Source: Amylibacter sp. SFDW26 (lineage in GTDB: Bacteria > Pseudomonadota > Alphaproteobacteria > Rhodobacterales > Rhodobacteraceae). From it: a stretch of 64,000 bases of DNA. The position numbers and the translations under genes were made by a program. Location: positions 1 to 64,000 of the forward strand of contig NZ_WEIC01000006.1 of assembly GCF_009184395.1 (NCBI RefSeq). Direction: 5' to 3'. Shown piece after piece: positions 16,287-24,240 of this stretch. Position 1 is the stretch's first letter; each line of letters starts with the position of its first letter. The notes beneath the pieces are model-generated. The model ran no database searches. It was given only the letters and a program-made list of their open reading frames with translations, and was not told the DNA's origin.

Positions 16287-17137
16287 CTACTTGCTCCCAT
16301 TGCTAAGAGTGATTTCTTGGCTGCTTCGCTTGCAAGTTGAGAAGGACGTTTGGATTTACTCTCACTTATTCTAAACTCTTCTACGTTTGGAACTTGGTGC
16401 TCGGTTAGTGGTTTAAAACCATCATTTTCCAAAACAGACGATGTTTTAGTTTTAGTATCTTTTTCGTTTAAGTTTTGTCTTAGTCTCGTCTCGTCTCGTC
16501 TACGTCTTGTGTCCCCCCCACCTGTGGTACAGGGTGTCGACAGGGTGTCCTTTTCAAACTTAAGTAAGTTTGGAATTAGTGAGTGGATTTCATATTGAAG
16601 TGTTTCGCCAACCTGTTTGATTTCATCCAGCATTGGAATTGCAAAAGCTTCGCCATGATCCCTGATTAACGTAAGCAAGAGGGGTTTTAACTCTTGGCGT
16701 AGGTTTTCTGCGTCTTTCTTCCATTTCAGACTGCGCTTTAAAGTGGCTACAGCAAATTCTGCCAGTGCTTTGAAGTAAGCTTCACAGCCAGGAATATCTA
16801 ATTCGCAGAAGTCTGTAATGAGTTTGTTGGCATGGCTGGCGTTCGTTGCACCGTTGGCTTTGTGAAACCACCCAATAATTCTAATAATTTCTTGGTCTTT
16901 GTGCATTTCAATTAAACCGTTTTCGGCAAGCTCATTTAAGGCCGCGTCCAGTTCGTCGGGATTAATATCAATCTCATGCGCTAAAACAATGTCTTGGTAT
17001 TGAAATATACCCAGATAGTTCATTGAGTTTGAAATATGCAGATGGTTATAGACAAGTTTAGCTAACACGGACCCAGCGCGATACTTACGCGAATAGGGTA
17101 GAGAGGTGCTTATCATTGCAAAGTCTTTACGCGCCAT
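16283..17137 (-). CDS. Winged-helix replication-initiator-like protein
   Basis: 284 aa from ATG 17137 (GGGAG 9 nt upstream); the frame extends to a TTG at 17152 with no better site. The N-terminal 100 aa (FAMISTSLPYSRKYRAGS to IIRIIGWFHKANG) has the layout of winged-helix domains in phage replication proteins of the DnaD/RepA-like type. A charged linker with GGGDTRRRRDETR follows, then a basic C-terminus. Its place upstream of a primase fragment fits replication initiation. Exact role not proven. Confidence 0.6.
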   Translation of the reverse strand: MARKDFAMISTSLPYSRKYRAGSVLAKLVYNHLHISNSMNYLGIFQYQDIVLAHEIDINPDELDAALNELAENGLIEMHKDQEIIRIIGWFHKANGATNASHANKLITDFCELDIPGCEAYFKALAEFAVATLKRSLKWKKDAENLRQELKPLLLTLIRDHGEAFAIPMLDEIKQVGETLQYEIHSLIPNLLKFEKDTLSTPCTTGGGDTRRRRDETRLRQNLNEKDTKTKTSSVLENDGFKPLTEHQVPNVEEFRISESKSKRPSQLASEAAKKSLLAMGASR

Positions 17138-17435
17138 GTGAGATACTCCCAATTATCTTAGGAAGTTTTCCTAGTTCCACAGCACCGTGATAGTCTCCAG
17201 ATTTAGTATGCCAGACACGGATTAAGCTCTTTTTAGTGGTATGGTAACTAACGGCGGCCCATTCGCATTGGCCGTGCCTTTTTTCGGCTCTTTGAATGAT
17301 CCATTGAAGGCTATCCTTGCAAGCAATAACCCTAAGATTACCCTTATGATAAATGACGCTTTGATAGTTATCGTCACACTCACGGTGAGAGGGGGGTATT
17401 ACACCCCCTAACTGGTTAGTTGATGCATCTAGCAT
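17127..17435 (-). CDS. Small hypothetical protein in island operon
   Basis: 102 aa, not recognised; moderately basic with paired aromatic residues. It overlaps the initiator-like gene by 11 nt and starts at the stop of the upstream gene (TAATG-type overlap), so it is co-translated with both. Confidence 0.55.
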   Translation of the reverse strand: MLDASTNQLGGVIPPSHRECDDNYQSVIYHKGNLRVIACKDSLQWIIQRAEKRHGQCEWAAVSYHTTKKSLIRVWHTKSGDYHGAVELGKLPKIIGSISHGA

Positions 17436-17749
17436 TATGCGGCCTCCTTAATTGGAGTGACCTTGCTTAGCAGGTGGTACTTGCCATGTGTGCCAGGGAA
17501 CTCACCACGATGCTCTTCATGTTCCGTATGTATCTGGACGCCTTCACCACGTAGGCGAAAGATATAATCCGACCAACGTGGGGCGGGTCTATTTATTGGT
17601 GTGCAAGGCCCATCCATTAGGTTTTCAAGAGCCCACATGACACGACCAGTGACATTTATTTCGAAAGGGTCTTGGCGTTCATTCTGAATGAGAAATTTAC
17701 CCTTACGAACCTGCTTTTTTGGCGATTTTTTTACTACTACTCTACTCAT
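17435..17749 (-). CDS. Small winged-helix-like protein
   Basis: 104 aa. A basic N-terminus (SPKKQVRKGK) precedes a compact domain with LRGEGVQIHTEHEEHRGEF and HGKYHLLSKV, a pattern I associate with short winged-helix domains in phage genomes. Likely binds DNA. Starts at an ATGA overlap with the 42-aa gene upstream and ends at the start of the 102-aa gene. Confidence 0.55.
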   Translation of the reverse strand: MSRVVVKKSPKKQVRKGKFLIQNERQDPFEINVTGRVMWALENLMDGPCTPINRPAPRWSDYIFRLRGEGVQIHTEHEEHRGEFPGTHGKYHLLSKVTPIKEAA

Positions 17750-17874
17750 GCCGTCACCTCATTTTGAAGTGCGTGAAAAGGCTGTATCGAATGTGTTTTA
17801 CGTGACCAATAGAAGTGACGACGCTTAATGTAATCATCTTTTATGGTGGTTCTTCTCTGCTTAATATTCCTCAT
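17746..17874 (-). CDS. 42-aa basic protein
   Basis: ATG at 17874, 42 codons, TGA overlapping the next gene's ATG by four bases (ATGA). The product is strongly basic (IKQRRTTIKDDYIKRRHFYW). The 4-base overlap and position at the head of the operon argue that it is translated. Confidence 0.5.
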   Translation of the reverse strand: MRNIKQRRTTIKDDYIKRRHFYWSRKTHSIQPFHALQNEVTA

Positions 17875-17986
17875 GTGTTCTTAATCCTGTTGTTTTTCAG
17901 GATGCGAAACGTTATAGTTCTGTTATCGCCGCTAAACGATTAAAGAATTTCCCCGCCCGCAATCCATTTGGTTTGTGGGTGGTTCT

Positions 17987-18199
17987 TTATGCAGCTATTG
18001 TGTTTTCGAGCGGCTTGGCTTTAGCATCGATGTAACGGTCAAGCTCTTGACGCTCGATACGTGTTGAACCATCCATTTTGATTAGTTGTATATTGCCTGA
18101 TTTAGCCTCTTGATAAAGCTTAGCTCGGCTATCACCAGTGTATTTAACCGCGCCCTCTATAGTAAAAAGTCGGGGTATAAAATCTAGTGTTGGTTTCAT
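17987..18199 (-). CDS. AlpA/excisionase-like HTH protein
   Basis: 70 aa from ATG 18199 (AGGAG 7 nt upstream). FTIEGAVKYTGDSRAKLYQEAKSGNI with TRIERQELDRYIDA has the layout of the MerR-like HTH_17 / AlpA group, which act as excisionases or activators next to integrases. It lies two genes from the integrase, so a role as directionality factor is plausible. Confidence 0.75.
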   Translation of the reverse strand: MKPTLDFIPRLFTIEGAVKYTGDSRAKLYQEAKSGNIQLIKMDGSTRIERQELDRYIDAKAKPLENTIAA

Positions 18200-18236
18200 T
18201 GTTTTGACTCCTGTATGCTGGTGGATACAGGTAGAT

Positions 18237-18995
18237 TTAAATTCCAAATTCAGTTAATTCGTCCGAAAAGAATAGAAGGTCTTTTTCGGACATATCGCCA
18301 TCCTTGTATTTTTCCCAAATTCCTTCGATTACTTCTAAAGTCAAAAACACCCCATGATCGGCAAGAAAGCCAGCGATAACTTCAGATGCGCTAAAATTGC
18401 TGGAGCTCCTTAAGCGATTTGAGGTAGGCTGACATTCCAAATCTACTAGAATTTTAAGAGCTGAGTATATTTGTGTGTTCCTCAAAGCTACTTTTGAAAA
18501 TGGCTTTTTTTTATTTTTTGATGGGCTATAATTTTTGCCTTCCAATACCTCAGAGGCAAATTTCATAGTGCTAGGCTTAGTCCATTCAACAACGTCTTTG
18601 TGTAAAAACATAGCATTATTTTTTATGAGCATTGCAGCCCAAGCTTTAAATGCTTGATGGAAATAATAGTTTTGCTTTGCCTTCCACATAAAAGTACTAA
18701 ATGCTTCCGCGTTAAAGACTGTATCGTTTTCAGTATCATCCCATACACTCCACTTTTCATATTCGCTAAATAGTAGAAATTTGATGTAGAGTTGCTCGGG
18801 ATCGATACTTGAATTTCTATAAGCCATAGCTTTTATTGGAGGATATGCTTCGATTAACTCTCGAGCTTCTTCTTTAGATAATTTTAGACTCTTATCTTTT
18901 TTGATAGATATAAACCCAAGCCAAATTTCATAAAAATGTTCAAATGCTTCATTTGATAAATATGTGTCGTTAGCAGTGTCATCAAAAATTTCCAA
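18237..18995 (-). CDS. Hypothetical protein downstream of integrase
   Basis: 252 aa from TTG 18995, which has AAGGTGG 6 nt upstream; a TTG at 19013 is the alternative. It overlaps the end of the integrase gene. The sequence is helical and acidic, with repeated WDDTENDT/DDTANDT phrases in the first half and no recognised domain. It is not seen in other parts of the window. Confidence 0.6.
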   Translation of the reverse strand: MEIFDDTANDTYLSNEAFEHFYEIWLGFISIKKDKSLKLSKEEARELIEAYPPIKAMAYRNSSIDPEQLYIKFLLFSEYEKWSVWDDTENDTVFNAEAFSTFMWKAKQNYYFHQAFKAWAAMLIKNNAMFLHKDVVEWTKPSTMKFASEVLEGKNYSPSKNKKKPFSKVALRNTQIYSALKILVDLECQPTSNRLRSSSNFSASEVIAGFLADHGVFLTLEVIEGIWEKYKDGDMSEKDLLFFSDELTEFGI

Positions 18996-20211
18996 TTTGT
19001 ACCACCTTAGCAACTTCCCCAGTCACGATTTCAGCCCACTTATCTAAAGCCCGTGCTCTCTCTGGTAGCTGTTGGGCTTGGTTGTAAACTCGTGACACTG
19101 CACTGGGGGCTGATCCTGTTGCTTGGTGGTTCTGGATACGGTCGACAATGTTTTCAGGCACTCCGCTTTCGTTTAACGCTGTGGACATTGCTGTCCTTAC
19201 ATCGTGAAGCGTCCAGGGTTCAAAATCATCGCCTAGAAGATTATCAAGGCGTACCTTCATTTTCGAAAAGCCTGATACGGGAGTAGTCCCTGTGGTTGTG
19301 AACAAGTAACCCTCTGGAAGTGGGTCAAACGTGCCTATCTCAGCCATAGCAGCGGGGGAAAGGTGGGTAACGTGTGGCATGGCGTTTTTCGTATCTGAAC
19401 CCCGTTTCATAATCTGTGTTTTTGACACATCAATTTCGGAACCTTGAAGCTTTGCAATCTCACCGCGTCTTTGGCCTGTAAGAATTATTAGGCGCAAGAG
19501 TGGCCCCCAAAGCTTACCCATCTGATAAGTGGTTTCCCATATGTGTCGAATTTCAGAAATTGTAATCACACGATCCCTTGGCACCTCTTTAACGGCCTTC
19601 GGTATCTCAACCCCCACACGTTCCTTTAGGTACTTTCGACGCCAAGCCCAATGCGTGAAAGCCAAGAGCATTGAGCGGACACGATTTGCATAAACCCTGT
19701 AACCCTCTTTAACCTTTGCATCTATGGCCTCTTGTAAGTGGGCGCTCTCTAATTCCTTTATTGATATACTGAGCCTTTTGAATAATGCCTTCTCAATCGC
19801 CCGCTTTACATCTTTACCAGTACGTAAGGTCGATAGGTGTAGCTCATAGTATAAATCAATTACTTCTTGTACTGTAGTTAAGCCAGCACGGGCGGCTTCC
19901 AACTCTAATCGCTCCCTCTCAGCAATTTCAACGCGGTCAATACCTTTTGCTGCCTCGGCCTCTATATCTAAAGCTGTGGCGCGGGCTTCTGACAATGAAA
20001 CCATAGGCCAGCTGCCAAATGTGTGCTTTCGTTTCTTGCCGCCCTTCACACGCTTTTCATACATCCATACGGCTTTGCCTTTTGGGTGTGTTGTCGATGG
20101 AGAGTAATGGCGCAATCTAAGACCTAAGCGTCTGGTGTCCGAATATTCAGTACGACCGCTTTCAGGTGCCTTGAGCGATTTTATGAATAGTTCTGTTATC
20201 TCGATTTTCAT
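18982..20211 (-). CDS. int: Tyrosine recombinase, P4-type integrase
   Basis: 409 aa from ATG 20211 (GAGG 8 nt upstream); the frame extends to a TTG at 20244. The N-terminal DUF4102-like arm domain has RRLGLRLRHYS and HTFGSWPMVSLSEAR. The catalytic core carries Arg248 (TGQRRGE), His336-Arg339 (LHDVR), His362 (NHQATG) and Tyr376 (VSRVYNQ), a full R-H-R-H-Y set. It is expected to recombine the 51-bp tRNA-Trp sequences at both ends. It lies beside attR, not beside the intact tRNA. Confidence 0.93.
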   Translation of the reverse strand: MKIEITELFIKSLKAPESGRTEYSDTRRLGLRLRHYSPSTTHPKGKAVWMYEKRVKGGKKRKHTFGSWPMVSLSEARATALDIEAEAAKGIDRVEIAERERLELEAARAGLTTVQEVIDLYYELHLSTLRTGKDVKRAIEKALFKRLSISIKELESAHLQEAIDAKVKEGYRVYANRVRSMLLAFTHWAWRRKYLKERVGVEIPKAVKEVPRDRVITISEIRHIWETTYQMGKLWGPLLRLIILTGQRRGEIAKLQGSEIDVSKTQIMKRGSDTKNAMPHVTHLSPAAMAEIGTFDPLPEGYLFTTTGTTPVSGFSKMKVRLDNLLGDDFEPWTLHDVRTAMSTALNESGVPENIVDRIQNHQATGSAPSAVSRVYNQAQQLPERARALDKWAEIVTGEVAKVVQIGNF

Positions 20212-20224
20212 GTCGTAAGCCTCT

Positions 20225-20243
20225 GGGGGACATTTGGGGGACA
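20225..20243 (+). repeat. Right arm-type integrase site candidate
   Basis: GGGGGACATTTGGGGGACA just upstream of the integrase start. It is similar to the tandem units at 386-410 and in the same orientation. It also overlaps the likely int promoter region, so int could repress itself. Confidence 0.55.
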
Positions 20244-20407
20244 AAATATTCTGGCTTGTGGTGGATGCTTATGGACAACTATGCACACTTTGTGCTTGGG
20301 GTACAACTCTATATTATCTTTATTTTATTATATGTTGCATGGTTTCTTAGCTAGCTATGGACGTATATGGACAACCATGTACAAACCCTAAAATGTACAG
20401 GCTTTCT

Positions 20408-20458
20408 GTCTCCAAAACCGAGGGTCGTGGGTTCGAGTCCCTCAGCCCCTGCCAAAGT
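20408..20458 (+). repeat. attR: right 51-bp direct repeat (tRNA-Trp 3' fragment)
   Basis: Identical to 274-324. It lacks the 5' half of the tRNA, so it is not a gene. It marks the right end of the island. Confidence 0.95.
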
Positions 20459-20977
20459 GGTTTCTGTAAAATGCCACAAGATTTTGCCTTTTTGATGCAG
20501 ACCTTTGCCTTTATAGACACATAGGTTTGCCTTTGGCTCTCAAAATCGTCCCAAATTGGTCATTTGAACAAAATTTCAGATGTCAGTAAAAAAACCTTAT
20601 ATGGCATTCTGGTTTATTGGATATGTGTCTGCATTCAGCCCTTAACCGCTTTTCGATATTTATGATTTCAAACCTTAAAGTTTCTCCAAAGCGGACATTG
20701 TTAAAGTTTCGCAAATTACTTTGGTCGAACTACAACTATGTCAGACATAATACTTACTGCGAATAAGCTTCTTTACATAATAACTGGTTATGTGCTCGTA
20801 GATGTTTCACGTCTAAGTTGCTTTACATAAAACCTCTTTAGGCGGTTTTCATATCTGATATACTTTTGAATATAGACGATAGACGAATGCAACTGCGTAT
20901 CATCTAATGCTACATCGAGCTTAAATCTTACAAACGGTACTTATCCTTTAACCCATATCGGTGAGAGGATTGGTTTA
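20459..20977. other. Intergenic region between attR and algE, about 520 nt
   Basis: Chromosomal side of attR. It starts with three TTTGCCTTT-like repeats (about 20483-20540), has no defensible reading frame, and carries near its right end the palindrome and GTGAGAG leader elements shared with other alginate-region promoters. secE and nusG, which usually follow tRNA-Trp, are not here. Confidence 0.5.
20859..20884 (+). promoter_or_regulatory. Shared palindrome, copy 1 (upstream of algE)
   Basis: TATACTTTTGAATATA followed by GACGATAGAC. It resembles copies at 26601, 29774 and 32922. It lies about 100 nt before the algE ATG. A GGTGAGAGGAT element at 20961 sits just before the start, like the AAGTGAGAG elements before the other genes. 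Confidence 0.5.
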
Positions 20978-22219
20978 ATGATGTGTAATATAAGTATTAA
21001 GGTAGTATCTGGAGCTATTCTATTTGGTATTTTGACTGGTGACTTTGCATATGCTGGATCACGTAAACCAATCAAATCACCTTTGGTTTTTGACCTTATA
21101 ACGCGTAAAAAAACAAGGATCGTAGTAAATGATTACCTGTCATTCTCAGGAAGCGTTGGGGTTTCATATTTACGCGAACGTAATCTGAAACTAGATGATT
21201 TGGTGAATGATGAAGTGAGCCAATATAAGGCTGTTATGGAGATAGTCGGCCGTGCTGAATTATCTGAAAAGCTCATCGCATTTACGCATTTAGAGTTTGG
21301 TTTGAAAGGTAAAGACACGCATATAAAGTCATATGGTGTGAAGTCAGATATCCGTGCCAAGGAAGCCTTCTTAGCCTATCAGTTTGCAAGAAATACTACA
21401 TTGTCTTTTGGGCGCATAAGGCTTTCGGATAAGAATAAATGGGTCGCGGATAAAGCTGTTGATGGTATTCATTACGGGCGACGCTTACAAAACTCTGGGT
21501 TTGAGTTTGCAATTTTCAAAGATGATGATGGAAACAATAGTTCATATGTGTTGGCTCATTATACGAGGTTTCAAAATAAGCAAGCAGCAGGAATATATGC
21601 GATTGCACAACGTGTAGAGTTAGAAACCAATGGGCACATTATTGGCTATGTTAATAATCAGAGAAATAAACGTTTTAAGTATACTGCAAATATTGCGGGT
21701 ACCTTTAGCAATGCACAATCAGCTGCGCGAAACGGTTTTGGATTTGATTTCCGTGCGACACAAAGGATTGGCCAACATAAGTTAAACCCACAAATCACAT
21801 ATGGGTTAGCGGTTGGTTCTAAAGGATTTCGTCAAACGGGTTTAGAAAGCAATAAAACAAAAGATGGTGGGCAAACTTTATGCCACCGTTACGGTTTTGT
21901 GTATCAACCTGATTTGACGAACATGGCTGTGGCTTCGGTTGGATTTGCTGTGCGGCCTAGTAAAACCTTTTCAATTGATTTGAATACTTATGCTTATGCG
22001 CAAGTCAGTAAGCAGGCGACAACTCCTGCGGCACGCATTTCGGGAGTTACTACAGGTCGCTCTGCATTCTTAGGCGCAGAAGTCAGTCTTATTGGTGCAT
22101 GGCGCCCAACAAAAAAGGCGAAAGTTGAGTTCGGTATTGGCGTGTTTCAAGCTGGTTCAGCATATCAAAACAAATCGTCATCAAAGCGCATTTATTTGCG
22201 CGCTACCCGCTATTTCTAG
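20978..22219 (+). CDS. algE: Alginate export outer-membrane porin (AlgE-like)
   Basis: 413 aa. Signal peptide ends near FAYAGS (about residue 26). The rest is a beta-barrel with alternating strands and terminal aromatic (ATRYF). Landmarks of the alginate export family are present: KEAFLAYQFARNTTLSFGRIRLSDKNKWVADKAVDGI, then GFEFAIFKDDD. In Pseudomonas AlgE is the anion-selective channel through which alginate leaves the cell. Here it heads an algE-F-I-J-X operon. GAGAGG lies before the ATG pair; ATG at 20981 is possible too. Confidence 0.8.
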   Translation: MMCNISIKVVSGAILFGILTGDFAYAGSRKPIKSPLVFDLITRKKTRIVVNDYLSFSGSVGVSYLRERNLKLDDLVNDEVSQYKAVMEIVGRAELSEKLIAFTHLEFGLKGKDTHIKSYGVKSDIRAKEAFLAYQFARNTTLSFGRIRLSDKNKWVADKAVDGIHYGRRLQNSGFEFAIFKDDDGNNSSYVLAHYTRFQNKQAAGIYAIAQRVELETNGHIIGYVNNQRNKRFKYTANIAGTFSNAQSAARNGFGFDFRATQRIGQHKLNPQITYGLAVGSKGFRQTGLESNKTKDGGQTLCHRYGFVYQPDLTNMAVASVGFAVRPSKTFSIDLNTYAYAQVSKQATTPAARISGVTTGRSAFLGAEVSLIGAWRPTKKAKVEFGIGVFQAGSAYQNKSSSKRIYLRATRYF

Positions 22220-22229
22220 GAGTTTAGGT

Positions 22230-22823
22230 ATGAAAAATATTATGATCACTATTTGTTGCGTTTTGACTTTGGTAACACCGTTTAAAGCATTGGCTAATGA
22301 TGAAGCATTATATGCAGCGGCTCCTCCGAGTGATGCAAGTTTTGTGCGCTTCATTGGGTTTGATGCAGATGAAGCTGTCCAGTTTGCAGGCAAGGCTTTT
22401 AGGATGAGGGCAGATGAAGCGGGTGCATATGTACCAGTATCGTCGAGCCGACTAGATAACGTTCCTATGGGTTCATTCTATAGCCTTTTAAAGAAGGCAG
22501 ATAGTTCTGTTGTTGTTATTCAAGAAGAGGCGCCGGGTGATCCTGCAAAGGTCACTTTGACGCTTTTGAACGGTTCTGACCAACCTTTAACTCTTGGGGT
22601 GGCTGATGGGTCTATGAATGTGATTTCCAATATAGCTACATCATCTTCAGGCCAGCGTGCGGTGAATCCAATTGCAATTGAATTAGGTGTGTTTAACGCA
22701 AAAGACAAAAGTCTCATGGCTAAGTTTGATGTCGCATTGCGCCGTGGGCAAAATGTAACCTTTTTCGCTGATGCCAGCGGTGTTCGTATGATCGAAGATC
22801 GTTTTGGCGCGAACGCTGAATAG
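22230..22823 (+). CDS. algF: Alginate O-acetylation protein AlgF
   Basis: 197 aa from ATG 22230 (AGGAG 8 nt upstream). Signal peptide to about ALANDEA. The mature part matches AlgF through LYAAAPPSDASFVRF, LLNGSDQPLTLGVADGS and QRAVNPIAIELGVF. AlgF is a periplasmic protein needed with AlgI and AlgJ for acetylating mannuronate residues. It lies 10 nt after algE and 10 nt before algI, as in a tight operon. Confidence 0.85.
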   Translation: MKNIMITICCVLTLVTPFKALANDEALYAAAPPSDASFVRFIGFDADEAVQFAGKAFRMRADEAGAYVPVSSSRLDNVPMGSFYSLLKKADSSVVVIQEEAPGDPAKVTLTLLNGSDQPLTLGVADGSMNVISNIATSSSGQRAVNPIAIELGVFNAKDKSLMAKFDVALRRGQNVTFFADASGVRMIEDRFGANAE

Positions 22824-22832
22824 GAGGTCGAT

Positions 22833-24230
22833 ATGATTTTTTCCAGTTCGATTTTTATCTTTGGGTTTCTACCGCTATTTTTAATTGTTTATTATTGCAC
22901 TCCGAAACAAGGGAAATCATGGGCTATTCTGTTAGGTAGTTATGCATTCTATGGCTGGTGGCGTGTTGATTACTTAGTGTTAATCTTTGGCATATCATTG
23001 CTAAGTTATTTTGCTGCCCAAATTGCATATAATGCGAAGACTGAGGTGAAGAAAAAATGGGCTGTTCGCATTGGTGTGACTTTTGATTTAATCGTCCTTG
23101 GATATTTCAAATATACAATGTTTTTTATGTCTGGACTTAGTGACTTGTCTCTGGCGCTTGGTGGCGGTTCGATGAGCATTCCCGCAATTATATTACCAAT
23201 TGGGATCAGCTTTCATACATTCCAATCGATTAGTTACATCATTGATGTTTCTAGAGAGGATGCACCACCCGCACGCCGCTTAGTTGATTTTTTAGCCTTT
23301 GGCTCATTGTTCCCACAGCTAATTGCGGGTCCAGTTTTGCGGTATAAAGATCTAGCAGATCAGTTTGAAACCCGCACCCACACAGTGGAAAAATTTACGC
23401 AAGGTATTGTGCGATTTACCCAAGGCTTGGCAATGAAATGTTTGATAGCGGATAATGTCGCGCCATTAGCCGATCGCATGTTCAATTTATCTGCGCCAAC
23501 TGGAGCAGAAGCGTGGTTGGGTGCTGTCGCATACTCTATTCAACTGTTGTTCGATTTTGCAGGATATTCTGCAATGGCAATTGGTTTGGGACTGATGATT
23601 GGTTTCAAATTCATTGAAAACTTTAATGCCCCTTATGTGAGCCTGTCTATTACAGAGTTTTGGCGCCGGTGGCACATCAGCCTGTCACATTGGTTGCGGG
23701 ACTATTTATATGTGCCTTTGGGTGGAAACCGTAAAGGAAAAGTGCGTACGTATATCAATCTCATGTTGACGATGGTCTTGGGTGGGTTTTGGCATGGCGC
23801 AAATTGGACATTCCTTGTCTGGGGTGCATGGCATGGATTATGGCTTGCTATCGAACGTATGCTTGGTGTGAAAACAGGCGCGCCTATGTGGCCGCGTTTT
23901 TTAGCTTGGCCAATGACGGCTTTGATTGTGATCCTTGGTTGGGTCGTATTTCGCGCAGCGACAATCGAGGATGCCTTAACAATGTACAGTGGAATGATTG
24001 GGTTGAACGGGTGGGCTGTTTCTCTTGATCAAGTTTGGCAAATTCAACCAACAGAGATTTGTATGTTGTTAATTGGTGGCATGATAAGTGTTTGGGGTCC
24101 TGCAATTAAAAGTATTATGCATAATACACCGCAATCCTTGCGACTGGGATCAACCGCCGCACTATTTGCAATCGCAACGTCTTCGATGTTTGCACAATCT
24201 TATTCACCTTTTTTGTATTTCCAGTTTTAG
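22833..24230 (+). CDS. algI: Alginate O-acetyltransferase AlgI (MBOAT)
   Basis: 465 aa, multi-pass (about 11 segments). Starts with MIFSSSIFIFGFLPLFL, the AlgI/DltB-type opening, and has the MBOAT catalytic His321 in LGGFWHGANWTFLVWG and the conserved LSITEFWRRWHISLSHWLRDY block. It passes acetyl groups across the inner membrane to AlgJ/AlgX. Length matches Pseudomonas AlgI. GGAGG stands 6 nt before ATG, and algJ follows after 10 nt. Confidence 0.95.
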   Translation: MIFSSSIFIFGFLPLFLIVYYCTPKQGKSWAILLGSYAFYGWWRVDYLVLIFGISLLSYFAAQIAYNAKTEVKKKWAVRIGVTFDLIVLGYFKYTMFFMSGLSDLSLALGGGSMSIPAIILPIGISFHTFQSISYIIDVSREDAPPARRLVDFLAFGSLFPQLIAGPVLRYKDLADQFETRTHTVEKFTQGIVRFTQGLAMKCLIADNVAPLADRMFNLSAPTGAEAWLGAVAYSIQLLFDFAGYSAMAIGLGLMIGFKFIENFNAPYVSLSITEFWRRWHISLSHWLRDYLYVPLGGNRKGKVRTYINLMLTMVLGGFWHGANWTFLVWGAWHGLWLAIERMLGVKTGAPMWPRFLAWPMTALIVILGWVVFRAATIEDALTMYSGMIGLNGWAVSLDQVWQIQPTEICMLLIGGMISVWGPAIKSIMHNTPQSLRLGSTAALFAIATSSMFAQSYSPFLYFQF

Positions 24231-24240
24231 GGGAAATGAT

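Larger units (their letters stand above)
274..20458 (+). mobile_element. Integrative island of about 20 kb in tRNA-Trp
   Basis: Bounded by identical 51-bp tRNA-Trp repeats, with a tyrosine integrase next to the right boundary and integrase-arm-like GGGGGACAT repeats just inside both ends. The right half, on the minus strand, has phage or satellite-type genes (AlpA-like HTH, replication-initiator-like, primase fragment, tape measure). The left half is cargo of small secreted, membrane and possibly defensive proteins. No capsid, portal or terminase genes are recognisable, so this is not a complete prophage. A satellite, a decayed prophage and an integrative island all remain possible. Confidence 0.9.

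Noticed and set aside
20408-20458. Second tRNA-Trp gene
   Set aside because: Only the 3' half is present; the acceptor 5' strand and D arm are missing, so it is attR.
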